The notes under the pieces were generated by a model, which saw only the letters and a list, made by a program, of their open reading frames with translations, made no database searches and was not told the origin of the DNA. Below, one piece after another: positions 22,291 to 35,866 of a stretch of DNA of 64,000 nucleotides; position 1 is the first letter of the stretch, and each line of letters starts with the position of its first letter. The stretch lies in the NCBI GenBank assembly GCA_023079485.1, contig CM041083.1:158356552-158420551 (forward strand), in the 5' to 3' direction. The position numbers were made by a program, and so were the translations under genes. This DNA comes from Archilochus colubris. Taxonomy: Eukaryota; Chordata; Aves; Apodiformes; Trochilidae.

Positions 22291-25200
22291 GCTAATTTAA
22301 TGAAAGAAACATCAATACCAAAGGAAAGAGGTGATCCTAGAGAAATGCATTTAGAAATTCTGCTAAGGAACAGAGGGATGATCTTGTTAGCTACTCTGTG
22401 ATTTCTGGTTTATTATTATAAACTTAATGGTTATAGTAAATGTGTGGTTAGTTTCATAGCAAATTAGTAACTAACTGCTAGTATAGTTCTCCTGTATATT
22501 TAGTGGAGAGATTTAATCCTTTCTTGGGTAGCATTGTCATAAGGCAGAGATACCAGCTGAAGGGAGTTTAATCAACTGTTTATTTGACAGGTTGATAGTA
22601 ACTGGGAACTTTGCTATCATGAAATAATATAGTAAAGGAGGTTGTTCCACAAGGAACAAACCTTTGAGTCTGTCTTTTTGGCAGGCTCAGGTCTTACTTC
22701 CTTCGCACTAACACTTCAATTACTCTGCTTTACCCCCATCTCTTTTCTTTCACTTCTACTACACAAAAGATGGCTCGTTCTTTGGAGGAGCCAGTTCCTG
22801 AAGGTTATGGCTGAAGGTTATGCTGAAGGTTATGGCTGAATTCTATCCTTCTCCCTCAATGAACTACAGATTTTTTTCCCCTTTCCTTTACCCAGCCAGC
22901 AGCATTAGTGGACTTTGTCAGGATGTAGTATCTGTGAGGTGATTGTATTTGAAATTACCCATCAACTCAGAAGCTGATAAGGGGGACAAACATCCACCCA
23001 AATGAACAATGCAAGTACATGAGATTTATTTCCTTAGGAAACATGGCTAGCAACAAATTACTGTGATTAATGTCTGGCACTGTCTATATAAAACCTTTTT
23101 CAAAGAGGACAGAGTAGTCCAAGTGCACCAAGTCCCTATAGACTGAAAACCCAGATGGTCATGCTTACTTTTCTAACACTGGCCAGTCAGCTGAAAGAGT
23201 GGGTGGACCAGGATGGCTTAAAAATATTTCCAGCCTCCAAATTTCTGCATTGTTTCCAAGTGGAGCTCGAACAGCTTCGAGCCTTGTTGCAGCAGCCCTT
23301 CTTGGCTGTCTTAAACCAGTCTGTTGGCATCTTTGCTGGATGAACCTTTTATTATGAATGTGTAGCATTTAGGATTATTTCTCCCCTTTTGGTTGGCAGA
23401 AATTAATCAAAATGTGGAGGAAAATATTTTCCAAAAGCTAGATTTGACTGAGGTCTTTTTGTTACAGGAAATCTTCTGGATACTTGTTAACAAAAAATTA
23501 AGTAGAAATGTGTTACTTATTTAGAAAGCACTAGCATTTAGTTTTATGGAACCCAATGCTTATTGTGTTTATCACTAAAATGAGCTGCGTATGTTTTCCC
23601 CTGGCAGCAAACTGTACTAGATGTAAGGCTCTGCTGCTAAACAAAACTCTTATGTACGATTACTGAAGTATTAATACCACCATTGCAAGTACTCTGTTGG
23701 AAATACACTGCACAACTGCTGAGACAGTCAAAACCACAGTCAGCCAAATTACCACATTTCTTCCCTGTTCCACTCTACACTGAGTTCAAACTGGAGTAAA
23801 ATTAAGCTCTGTTGTACATTTTTTTTGCTCTAAAAGTTATTTTAGCACATACTATGGAGTATTTGATACTTCCATCAAAGCTGTTGGCACCAGTGAGCCA
23901 GGGTTTTAAAGGAGATCTATTTCTTTGTGAGGAAATTAGAGCTAGGAAAAATTCCCCCACCAAGTGGGAGCAGCCCTATGCAATTTTGGAGAGATTTCTT
24001 GGTATCAGAAGAAATTAAAGATTTTTTGTGTCTAGTCCAAATAATACATTCAGCCATTATTCCTATGTTGCACACCCACCTCTCTGTCTGAAAAACTATA
24101 GTTCTTGATGTCATTTGTTTGTTCTTGGTCTAATTTAATACCATCTGGATGGAAGAAATTTTTCTTGTTCTTCAAAAAGCTCAGTGCTCAGCTCCTTGGA
24201 AATGGCAATGTTATCAGTACACCTTACTTAGGGAGATGAACAAATACATTTTAATATTTTATCATCCTCTTTAGTGCAACATAATTGGAGAGGGAAGTTC
24301 CCACAGCAGTGTATAGGAATGAGCCATTGTGTGCTGTGATGTCAGTATGAAGATGATGCCCAGCTCAATCTAGCCTCTGATTTGGCTTTTGCATCTTAAC
24401 AATCGTCTCAAATTAGAACTTCATAATTAAAGTGTTAACTCATCAAAGTTAAGCTAAGAAGGAGAACAGCCTATCTTGACTGCAATAAAAAAGCAACTCC
24501 ATTGATGAAGGATCCACACGATCTATTATTTTCCTATGCAATTTTGAGGTGAAGTCACAATCTTGGTAAGTTTTTTGTAGAGAAGCTTGTGATAAAAAGT
24601 AAAGGAAAGGCCCTTTCCTCCAACCTTGTCCCTGTGCACACATTCTTCCCAGGGAACACAGTGCTGGTGTGAAGGGAATGACCTTTTGTTTTGTTTTCAG
24701 AGATAAATGCAGTTGCCCACAATGCTACCACCACAGTATTAACAGTCTATCTGGTGTGGATGAACTTTAGAGTCACACCAAGACTTAATAAACAGTCCTT
24801 TAGCAAATCAAATTGTCGTAACTATGTAGAGTTCTGTAGATCAGGTTTTAGTTTGCTTTGTGACTCAAATTTTCCAAACAGCTTAGTGACAATGCCCATC
24901 CTCATATAACAGCAAAGCATATACCAATTCTGGTTTGGGGTTGTGGGGTTTTTTTTGTTTTTTACTTTGGGTTTTTTTTTCAACTCAGTAGTCTTGTAGA
25001 AGCAGACCTCTTGTAGAAGCACCCTTCACCTTATAAAATTGCCTTGCACATGTTCCTATGTCTGACAGCTCAAGGCTTGAGTCTTTCAGAAAGCTTCAAG
25101 GACCAGGAGACCTGCAACAATTCACACGTGTTATGTGGCAATTCCTTCATGCCGTGCTCCCTCTTGGGTCAGATCCAAGCTGGGTGGGCAGTTGGATCTC

Positions 25201-28200
25201 AAGATGAACTGGTCCTGACTGCAGCAGTGCCTTCTGCTTTGCTTCCTTCCTGGCAATGAGAGAGGTGGCTGGGTGGTCCCCGAGCCAGCACAGTGCTGCT
25301 GCTGGTGCCTTGCATGAAAAAAGGAGCAGCATTTGTATTCTGCTAAGCTCCCTGCAGCCACAAATGGGCACTTCTTCTCTGCCAGACTTCTGACACACTT
25401 ATTTCCAGTGTTTGGTTTCAGTCTGTAGGTTATCTGCGGTCTCAGGGTGTGGTTGAACCTCAGGAAAGATTTAGCTGTTTACAGTAGGCTGCCTAATAGT
25501 TTATCTGCTGTGGGGCTAAAGGAATGATAAAGATTTTCAGTTTAAAATAGTACTATAGATTATAGGAGTGGATCTTTCTCAATCTCTCACCTCCTAGGGT
25601 CCGAGAACAGAAAGAAATGCCCAGATCTCCTGGTCTGGTGTTCTGCATAGCACATACACTGCAGGACTTCTTGAGTAGAGTCTTCATATCAGGCTGAGAA
25701 ATCTCTTAAACTGCCCTCTGATCTCATGGATGATACTACTGGTGAAAAGAAAAAACAAAAGACAACATGACAGTGCTGTGAATGTCACCAGCTTTGGCTT
25801 CCAAGAGTCTGTAATTTCTTCTTCACTGACACCACGAGCCTGGAGAATGTTCCATAGGAAGGTATGTATGGAGGCAGTTCACTTATCTAGATCTGGGGAC
25901 AACCTGTCCTAGCTTTTCCTTTTGTTCCCCACCACTTTTCTCTGTAACCTGTTTTGTGTTGGCCATGGGGTGAACCAGTTCAGGGACCTGCTGCAGATGA
26001 AAACCTTAAACAAACAGAAAAAGGCAGGTGAACTGCCACCACGAGCAACTCCCTGAGCTACCCCACAGCTTAATAATGCTACAAGTGCCAGGGGGACTGG
26101 TCTGATGACTAAAGAAAGTCAGTTCCTGTGATCTGTCAATATGAGGCATAGCTTTTTTGTCCTTCAGTCACGTGTCTTCTTTAAGTTCTCTTCAATTTAT
26201 CACAACATTTTGAACTGCTAATTTCAGATACTGCTCATTCCAGTAAAGGAATGTGGCAATGCAAAGTAAAATTCCTTTTTCCTATTCTCTGTGTTTTCTG
26301 TTCCGCTGTCCAAGGCTTCCATTGGCAAGTTCCAGGGAAGTGTCACTGGAGTTTATGTGCAGCAGGACACCACCTGTACTCAGTCAAAATGCACAGCAGT
26401 GTATAAGGTGTTTTCTTCCTAAACATGATCCCACAGTTCAATTTCTAACAACTAACTTGCCTTAAAAATCAAAGCAAAATCAGCGCATGAGGGTCTATGC
26501 TCCATGTGCCAGCTTTCCTAAATTACCTGTTTGTTTTTAACCACTGTCTTCAACCATAAAGAGCTTATGTTTTTTCCAGTCCTTTGGAGCTTACCCAGAG
26601 TTCTGAGAGTTCCTGAAGAGCTGCATCAGAAATTATGTGGGCTCAGAAAGACACCAGATGCAAATTGGCCAGATCTGATTAAAAAATGTACTTGTTCCTC
26701 ATCTTTTTTTGTGAAAGTCTCAGAAGGGAAACTGTTCATTATTCTCAGCAGACCTGCAGAGCAAAACAGTTAAACTTTTCCTGAACTAAAAAGCTTCCAA
26801 CTTCCATCTATCAATGAATCAATAATTTTTTTTGTGTGGTTCCTAATAAAATTAAATAACTTCATTTTAACCATGCTGACTACTTTGTGTTAGTTTTCCT
26901 TGCCTTATTGAATGAACACGATGCAATTAGTACAGCATTTAGAATTTACAGCTTTTGGAGCTATTAAGGTATTAATAGCTTCCTCTTTCCCTACTAGAGT
27001 TGATACCTATGTCTCTAGCAGCTATGCAGCTATCAGTATCAGTATCTTGTCCCACAATATACTGGACTACTGAGTTCCACTGATCTAGCTAAAGTGTGCT
27101 GTCACTGCAGGATGTTTGTAACAAGTTCACTAAAAACATGTTCTCTTTTACATTTGGGACTTCACACTTACATTATTTGCTGACATGGTAACCTGGGATT
27201 TACAGATGTAAACAATACAATATTTTTAAAGGTTTGTGTTTTTTAACAGGTAATTAATGGGAATTGATACTATACTCACTAGTCTTCAATATGACCATTA
27301 GTCAACTCTGTCCCTCATATAATTTTATAAGTAGAGAGAAAACACTTGAAGATGCTTTTAATTTTCCTCAAGGAAGTAAATGTTGCTGACATGGTAAGTT
27401 ACAGACCTTCCATGAGATTTCTATTAGGATATTACATAGGAATGTCCAAAGAACACCTGGAAAATTTACCAGAGGACTTTCTCAGATCTTTCCCAGCGCT
27501 ATTTTGACAGATCTAAAGTTGCTTCTTTGTTATACTCAGTTATTTATGCTTTTCCTAAACTGTGTTTAAAGAGTCACCTAAGAACATTGCTGATATGCAT
27601 TTTGGAGTACTATGCACATGGCACACAGCTCACTCCTTTGCTGTTACCTGGACCTGGTGATCTTGGAGGTCCTTTCCAACCTTAATGATTCTATGACTAT
27701 GACTTGTGCCCTCTAAACTTGGTATTTGCTTTTCTTGAGGCCCTGATTCCAACATGTTTCTGACATGTACAAATTAGAATGGGAAACAGAGGGACAACAT
27801 GGAAACTCAGCTTTGGCAAAGGTGTGTGGCCAGGTACACATCATCAGTGATGACTTTGCTGCTCCTGGGGACTGCATGCTTTGGCTACCCACCCCACAAA
27901 CTCTTGGTGTGTGGAGGTTGATACTGTCTGGATAAACAATAAACACCATCACTAGTAATAGGTGGCAATGGTTTCTCTCTTACTTTGTGTTCATCATTTG
28001 TTCTTCTCAAGAGAACGCTCTCCTGTAGCTTTAAACACAATCTTGACTGTAATTCCCTCACTATAACCTATACAGTAGTTATCACCGTTTTTCCCTTGGT
28101 AAACAGCTCAATGTTCTTCCCATATATTCATTTGCAGAATTAGATGGCAGAAATTTAGAGGAAGAAATGCTGCTATAGATTATCATTTTTAGGTAACGCA

Positions 28201-28919
28201 AAAGTACGTTCAACCTCAATTTTTACAGTGGCAAATGGGAATAAAAGAGTCACAGGCTGAAATCAGCAAGTTGTTCCTTTTATATAGAACAAGAGAATAT
28301 GTAGTTCTAAATAACTTGGTTTAAATATATGAAGGAAGTCTTCCTGAGGTCAGAGCAGCTCTCTTCTGGGATGGCAATTGCTTAATACTGAATGTTTTCC
28401 CCAAGATCAAGTTATCTATTACACAGACATTTCACAAACAGTAAAAAGGCAGAACACAGGACAATAATTTCAAAATTATAAAATCGTGCACCTCTTCCAG
28501 CCTTTTCTAAAGATACTGTGAAATGTTCTGCTCAGTCTGTAAAAACCTGTGCCACTGTATATTATGTAACATAGAGTATGTACTATAATATATAATATTT
28601 ATACTATACATTTTCCCTTGGAATGCAGAAGAATTATCTCAGTCAGATTTCATGAACCTAACAGAGTAATCTTCAGGTTTTTACTGGTCCAGCTAAAACC
28701 TGCATCCCACATCAAGTGCAAATTCAAATGCATAGACAGGTGCACCTGCTTAATTCCACTTCTGTTAAAATTCCCTTTCTGACAATAATTTTATCTTCAG
28801 CTGTAAATGGAATAATAGTTACACCACCAATGGGTGGGCATGGGGAGCTTTTGGTGAATTGCATTGCTGAAAAATGCATCTCACAGACAGACTTAGGGAT
28901 GTAAAAACAGAGAGATGAG
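22291..28919. other. Spacer DNA downstream of KCTD12, no gene seen
   Basis: AT-rich sequence with few recognisable repeats apart from a CR1 tail at 27640. GAAGGTTATG(G)CT is repeated three times at 22799-22836. An AT-rich run lies at 28555-28612. Open frames are short and unlike known proteins. Confidence 0.6.
27640..27700 (+). mobile_element. CR1 3' tail remnant
   Basis: CTTGGAGGTCCTTTCCAACC followed by ATGATTCTATGAC marks the 3' end of a CR1 copy. Only about 60 bases remain recognisable. Confidence 0.8.
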
Positions 28920-29050
28920 TAAAATAAGGTCTGGTTGGATGGAGCTTTAAGTGACCTGGTCTGGTGGGAGATGTCCCTACCCATGTCACGGGGGATGGAA
29001 CTAGACGATCTTTAAGGCCCTTTCTAATCCAAAACGTTCCATGATTCCTT
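28920..29050 (+). mobile_element. CR1 3' fragment at the spacer end
   Basis: A degenerate CR1 3' end (GGATGGAGCTTTAAGTGACC through CATGATTC). It abuts the inner boundary of inverted-repeat arm B, just as a CR1 lies near the inner boundary of arm A, although the two are different copies. Confidence 0.75.
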
Positions 29051-30066
29051 AAAAACTGGCAGTGCCTCCGACTGTGCTAGGTTAAACCTAGGGGCCTAGT
29101 GATGCCAACTGCAGTGCAGTGTTTCTCTCAGCTGCCTGTCTGGAATGGAATAGAAAACTTGTCTCAGATACAAGAGTTCAGACCAGAGCCTCTCCTTGCC
29201 TGATCTGAGCAGAAATTTGGGTGAGCCCTTGTAAATTAGTGCCCAGGCCAGGTGTCTAATGTGTCTGCAGTCTAACTAATCTGCTTTAAAGGCTTACAAG
29301 GGTAAGTTCAGGTGGCTTTTCTGTGAAACCTCTAACCAGGGTCACTGTACAGCTGTGCAGAGTGCAGGCCCTACATGATCCTAGGATGATTTCTAGCCCA
29401 ATGTAGAAACTCCACTGTAAGGGAAGTGCCCAGGAAAGGGCTGATGGGCAAGAGCTCCTCACACAGCACAGCACTGTAACCCGTCCCATCTCAGCTGAGA
29501 GAGGAGGAGAGGTCTCTTTGCATGAGACCTCTCTGAGGAGGCACAACCTATTTTATATTGGCAAGAATATTGGATGGCTCACTGGAATGGATGGGGCCGG
29601 GATGAGAAGGCTGAATGGACTTGTGCAAGCAGCACCCAGGATCTTTGCTGATATTGGGTGTGATAGTGCCAGCAGCCATTTCCCAGACACCCTTCCTCTC
29701 TCAGCACGTGGGGAACACACACAGATTTCAAGCCAGAAGAAAGAGCAGTGAGCGTTGGCTACTAACTGTGTGCTTACTCTTAGTAAGAAAATCAGAACTG
29801 CACATTTCATACAGATGAGTGCATACAAAGGCATCTGGTTCTTAGCATAATTCAGAGTATAACCACTGAGAGGGCACCATGGCCGCAGTGTCCAGATCAT
29901 GCACTCCAGTTTGCTCTAATAGGAAGAAAATATGCATAGGGATAACGGGACATTTTTCAATGCTCTTGCTGCCTCTATCTTTCTGTCTCTGGCTGGAATT
30001 ATGTTTGTTTGTTGAGTTTTTTATTTGTTTGGTTGGGTTTTTCCCTTGAGTGTAATAGTTTGACTA

Positions 30067-31078
30067 TGTGGAACTAAAGGCTGGTTTCCAGACTTCGAGA
30101 GAGGGGTCTGTCCCCTCCCATTCCCTGCCCATACTCCACGAAGCTCAGACAGAACCCAGCCCCTCCTCTCTCTCTCCCGCTCCTCGCTTCGCTGCTGTTC
30201 CCCCGCGCTCCTTCACCACCATCTCTCCACCTGCTCCCCAGAATCCACATCCATCGGGTGCTGGGAAGAGCCGTGGTGCCCTCTCCTGAGTCGGCCCTGC
30301 TGCAAGGGGCCCTGGGGCACCTATCCCTGCCAGCATCGAGATGGGGCTGTGATTTTTATACATTTATATTTTTGTTCTTTATCCCACGTGTTACTCTGCC
30401 TTCTCCGGTTCTAGGAAACCTGTTTCAGTTTTAATTTCCAACTTTAAGCCTCTCGTCTTTTTTCTTCTTGTGAAAATTACTGGTTTAAAATTGTAGTTTA
30501 TTGTTTTGTTGAGTGTATCTTTCAGTTTAATAATGTTTGTTTGGTCAGTTTGGTGAGGCGGTTTGTTGTGTCTTGTTGTTTTGGGGTGTATATGTAAGTG
30601 TATGTTTAAGGAACAAAAGCCAGAAAAACAGGAGGAGGGGCCGACTGCAGGGGCCCGCGAAAAAGGGACGTAATGTGAAACCATTCCCCTCAGCAGCAGA
30701 GCGAAGCCCGCGAAACGTGAAACCGTTCCCATCGGCCACAGAGAGAAGCCCGCGAAGCAAGAACCAGTGCTGGGAGAGCCCGCAGTTTGGGCACCAATGA
30801 TGAACTGATGGGAGACTGAGGGGGGAAGGGCTTTATGAAAAGTATAAAGGGCCAGCTTCACCTTATTGAAGGTGCGAGCCGGTGGTGGGGCTGCGGCCCC
30901 CCTGGCCACCCAGCGTGCTGCAGCACGCTGCTTTACTTACATCTCTCTCAATAAAAAGTTTTTGAATCATGTCAGCGTTTTTGACACTTCTTTTACCTTT
31001 CCTGCGGAGGTTGGAGGGGGAGTGGTAATAAGGAAAGGTCTGTTCTCTGGTTTTTGGTCCGCCCAAAGGACTAAGCCA
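30067..31078 (+). mobile_element. LTR-type element inserted in arm B
   Basis: Arm A is continuous where this element sits. It starts TGTGG and ends CCA (TG...CA), with flanks TGACTA and TGACAT that may be a damaged target-site duplication. A TATA box (TATAAAGG, 30843-30850) and poly(A) signal (AATAAA, 30950-30955) are spaced as in an LTR. Two imperfect direct repeats of about 50 bases at 30658-30757 could be U3 enhancer repeats. No viral gene is visible. Its first part is shared with 1690-1965. Confidence 0.65.
30911..30930. repeat. Perfect 20-bp palindrome in the LTR-type element
   Basis: CAGCGTGCTG is followed directly by its reverse complement CAGCACGCTG. It lies between the TATA box and the poly(A) signal, so it would be in the transcribed R-like region. 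Confidence 0.9.
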
Positions 31079-31509
31079 TGACATTTAGGAACATGAAGGA
31101 GCATTCCCCACTGTTACCAGATGACAGAGAATAATTTTCAACTCATCAGCTACATTTTAGGTGAGATAGATCTGAAGTGGCAGTTCCCTGGTAGCTTACC
31201 AGTTCTTTCTATGTTTTTCAGGTGACAAAATAGTCATCTTTTTTCCTCAGAAGTAGTAACATGCTCAGTTCTTTTCTTGTCAAGACCTTGGATGCATGTT
31301 GACTCAGGTTTCCTCCCAGAAAAAGCAAAGCTCATGTGAGAAATAAAAGGTTTATCCAAGTGCACCCCTGTATAACCCTTTTGTCTTCTTGGACAGCCAA
31401 ATATCAGAGAAAGAGAGACATGAAACACAGAGAAAAAGAGAGGAAGGTACTCAAACAAATCCTGAGACTGGCCAGATAGACATTTGACACTTTATTTCTG
31501 TAGAGAAGT

Positions 31510-34330
31510 GGTAAGAACTTTTAGAAAGCCATACATACTGAGAAATGTGAAGGCCTGCAGACAGCCTGTACAATGAATTCTAGCTATGGCAAGGGGAACA
31601 GGCACACACTGATCATTCAGTCTGATTACAAACAAATCACTCTGCCAGTAGTCAGATTTGAGGTGGCTTTGTCTGCAGATGCCTGGGATGCACGCAGTCA
31701 TTGCCTAATGGAACTTAAATATTGTTGTTTGCAAAGTGTTCTGATATACATAGCAACATCTGTGGTAAAGAAAAAAGACAAAGGGACACAACCTTGTATT
31801 CCAATGTTTCAGCAGAGACTCAAAGTCTGTATAAAGCACAAGCAAGCAGACACCAGTGTGCACAATACCAACACTGACTCCAGTGTCCACATGGTTGTGT
31901 GAAGTGAATGCACTTGGCATCCTTGGTGTGCACTAAGCTCCCGGGATGCTTCAGGTGGGTGCACTCTGTGGGTGTCCATGTTGGCCCATGTTGGCAAAGC
32001 AGCAGCAGCTGGAGCACACATTGTGGTTTGTGACTCCAGACCAAAAGCTAATCTGCAGTTCTCAGTGACCCACAGTTGCAGGTAAAGGAATGACAGGAAA
32101 ATGGTAAAAAAATCCAGAGTTGGGTCTTGACATCTGACATTTCTCCTTGTGGAGTGCGTTGGGATTTTTTAGTTTGTTTTAAAAAAAAAGTATTTTGGGA
32201 TTTTTTTTTCATTTCAACCCCAGATTTTTTGCCATGGTGCTGAGCTCTGAGCAGTTTAATTAGTTGGGGCAGAAGTTGCCTCTGAGGGTATCAGGCAAGG
32301 CTTTGCTCGCGAGGTAATGATGGCATTGCCTCTGGAACACCTCAGCAGCCACCTAGAAGACCTACACCTGAATTTCTGTATTCTGCTGACTCCTGCACAA
32401 TCACTGCAAGACCTGCAGATCATCCATGCAATTTCTTTCCCATGTTACGGCTGGCACTTGAATTTTTCCTTCTGAAAGGAGCTCATTCCCACTAGACATC
32501 ATACAGTGCTCAAGTATCAAAATGACTGAGGCTATTTAAGTGAGTAGGGATTTGGGAAAAGCTGGTTTCAAATGCCAGTTATGACTGGCAGAAAGGGGTG
32601 TGTTCATATCTGTCCAGACAGCTGAGCTGCAGGAGAGGCAAGAAAGAAATGTTTTAGGTGGCTAATCTGGAGTCACTAGTTTGGAGTTCCTAACCTAGGA
32701 AACTGCAATCTAGCCGCATTTAAGCAAGAATGATAAGAAAGAGTATTCTGCTGTGTGCTGTATGCAGGAACCTCAGATGACCAAAGACCAGACAAGAGTG
32801 CTCCCTTCATGTATGGAGCAAGTGGTTTTTGTATCTGTCAAGTATGAAGAGCTGTAAATAAAAATACAGTGAAGCACAGCGGACTCCTGTCTGCTACCTG
32901 CCTGCATTTTCTTTTAGAAATGTGTGGAGACACATGTGATACATAGCTGTATTCTAATAGCAGGCCAAGACCTCTCTGCAGCTTATTTGAAGCACTTTTT
33001 AAAGTGCAGTGCTTTGTTCCTGTACCAAAAGGCAATGCAGCTGTGCTTGCATTATCCACCTTCTTGACACCTACTCAGAATTGTCAGGTAAGTTGCATGA
33101 CAAGCTGCCATTCTTCTTTTGGATTAATAATTATCTTTCTGTCATTTCTTTCCTATTCCATATACTCTCTCAGTATATTATCTTTTGCATTTCTTTTCCT
33201 GGAGGATGCAGGTGGTAAGGCAGGGGGATATAACTTCTGTAATTTTTTCTGCTTTTTCACTGAAGTAGCTGAAGAGTCACTGTAAGCCTAGTCTTATGAA
33301 ATAAAATTAAACTACTGTCTCAATCACTGTAGCTGCCGAGCTAAGATTCCTTCAGCTGCTGTAGTTTTCTCATGCACTGCCAGGAAAAGTTGTCATCCAT
33401 CTTGCCAGGCCCAAGTGCTTCAAATAACAATTTTAAAACCGTGGCTTAAGCACAATAAATTAAATCTTTTTTTCTTTTTTTTTTTTTCTTTTTCTTCCCT
33501 GTAATGGTAATAGAAGGAAAAGACCAGTACGTGGTTATCCGTCACAAGAAATCAAGCAGTGTTGCCTGAAAAGGCCAAAAGATGCAGAGCAGTAAGTGTG
33601 TTTAGCAGTAGCCCATAGATAAAACAGTTAAGCCCCAGAGAGGAAGAATATGACTGAGCAGGCAGAGTGGTAGCTGTCCCTTGGATAGGTATCATGTAAA
33701 AATACTTGCCCATAAAGGAGTAAGGAGCAGCTTGAGTCCTCTCTTTCTACACACAGAACCACAAGAGTCATTCCCCATGAGGAAAAGTTACATTGCCTAT
33801 GAAACACTTCAGAAGCCAGCTAGGAGAGCTGCACCTGAATTTCCATGCTCTGCTGACTGCTGCACATCAAGACTTGCAGAGCAGATGTGCATTTTCTTCG
33901 CCCTGTTACGTCATTTTTCCTTCTCAAAGGAGCTCAGCCCCACTCCACCTTGTACAGAGCTGAAGTATCAAAATGACTGAGGCTATTTAAGTGTGTAGAG
34001 CTTTGTGAAAAGCTGGTTTCAAAAATCTAGTTATGACAGAAAGGAGTGTGTTCATATCAGTACAGACAGCTGAGCTGCAGAAGAGGCAAGAAAGGAATGC
34101 TTCAGGTGGCTAGTTTAGGTTTATTAGTCTGGAGTTTTAACCAGTTTTAATCTGGAACCTGTAAGCCTTCCATGTTTGAGCAAGAATGACAAGAAAGAAT
34201 ATTTTGCTGTGTGTTCCATACAAGAACATGCCTGAGTACATGAGCCTTCTCCTCCTGTATGTAAAACCACACATAGTTTACAAGTAGACAGGATAAAAAG
34301 CAAACTTGTTCCATAAACAGGAAATCAAAT
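31510..34330. repeat. Arm B-specific block with two direct repeats of about 450 bp
   Basis: Arm A has no counterpart between 9740 and 9640. Within the block, about 32320-32780 and 33785-34225 are diverged direct repeats (both contain ATCAAAATGACTGAGGCTAT and GACAGCTGAGCTGCAG), offset by 1,465 bases. The DNA between them is AT-rich with a T-run at 33466-33487 and has no recognised gene. The layout could be a retroelement with two terminal repeats or a simple duplication. Confidence 0.65.
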
Positions 34331-34759
34331 GAGGCCCAGACATCCAGTATACATGGACACAGATATTCCACCCAGCCTCTACCCCATCATATTAACCCAA
34401 ACGTTTCTTCACATTCCTAGTGCACCCCAAGCCAACAAGAGGCAGCAGTGCTGTCCTTCTCTTAGCCAAATGCATGGGCTGAGGCACCCACAGGTTCTTC
34501 AGATTTTTCTTAGCCTGGCCAGTAGCCTGGAGCTCCTTTCCACCCAGGCATCAGTGTTCATTGCAAGGGTGGTAACACAACTGCCTTTGAAACTCCCTCC
34601 TGTCTTGCAGTTTGGTTTGAGATGGGCCAAAAGGACAAAATTTTAACAGGGAAAGGGAGGGGATGTCTAAGGAACAGTTAGTGAGTTCTTATTTTCAAAA
34701 ACAAAGAGAGATTAAATGCACACTCGAAATCTTAACATTATCAAAACTATATTAAAATT

Positions 34760-35115
34760 ACTGGAACAAACAGCTGAAAGAACATGAAACAACTATTTTC
34801 TGAACTCGAAAACAACTAAACCAGAACTCTTAAAATTGTTCCTATATTGGCTTAAGGGGAGGAAAGGGAGCCTAAGACACTACATTTGTAACAAAGTCTA
34901 TCCAAAAAAGCATAAAGAATGACTTGTGTCACTCTTTATGCTTTTTCACTATCCTAGCAGAAAATACACTCTAGACTAATCTTGAGAAACAAAACGAGAT
35001 AACTAGAAGAAACTGATACAAGAACATGAAACAACTCTTTCCTAAATTCCAAAATGACGAAACAAGAACTCCTATCATTCTACCACTACAGGCTTAAGGG
35101 GAAGAAAGGGAGCTC
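34760..35115. repeat. Tandem duplication matching 8930-9230 in arm A
   Basis: Two diverged units, as in arm A, pushed apart here by an extra segment that includes the hairpin at 34905. Confidence 0.65.
34905..34946. repeat. 19-bp stem, 4-base loop hairpin, arm B only
   Basis: AAAAAGCATAAAGAATGAC is followed after TTGT by its reverse complement with one mismatch. The corresponding place in arm A lacks it. It is not T-rich on a transcript end in a way that would matter in a vertebrate. Confidence 0.8.
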
Positions 35116-35866
35116 AGGCTGTTTGGCATAAATGCAGTCCTTCGTAGCAGTGAAGTCTGCTGGCCAGAGCAGAAGGGCACCGGGTGTCTCTCCTTGCAGC
35201 CGCCGAGGTGGTGCTGGGGCTGCATCCTGCGCCTCGAGGCCCAGGTGTCAGAGCTCATCCAGGGAATCCAAGCATGGGAAAAGAAATCACCACCTACAAG
35301 CAGAGATTCAGAAAGTGCTGAAGAAACCAGGAGAGCAGGAACAAGAGTGACTTTGTCTTCCAGTCTTCTGCCAGTAAAATGGTAGAAGCATCAGTGCTGC
35401 TGTGAGCCCTTCCTTCTCAAGACATGAGGTACCCTCAGACCCTGGCAAATTGACCAACATGTGAAGTGTCCCCTTGCCAGGCAGAAGGGTTTGGCATGGA
35501 GCCCCTTGGAAGATGGGATGTGCTCTTTTCCAAAGAGCAAGCAAAAATCTGGCCTGCATTGGGTCAAAGAGCCCAAGATGGTGAGTCCTGTCACCTTGCT
35601 GGGGCGTGTGCTCCACCTTGCACAAACAGAGCTTCAGGAAGTGCACAGTGAAAACTGCCAGCAGTGGAGTGGGATGTTTCTCCTGACAGACACATTCTCC
35701 CAAGGGAGGTGCATGCTTCCTCTCTGGGACCATCTCTGTGACCCTTGGAAATAGTTCCCATAGAACTGCAGAGCAGTTTTCAGAGCTTTGAAAGACAGAC
35801 AGCAGAACCTGTTACACACCTGAGCTGCATGAAGTTCCTCTTGCCTGCTTGGATCTACTTTGCAGC

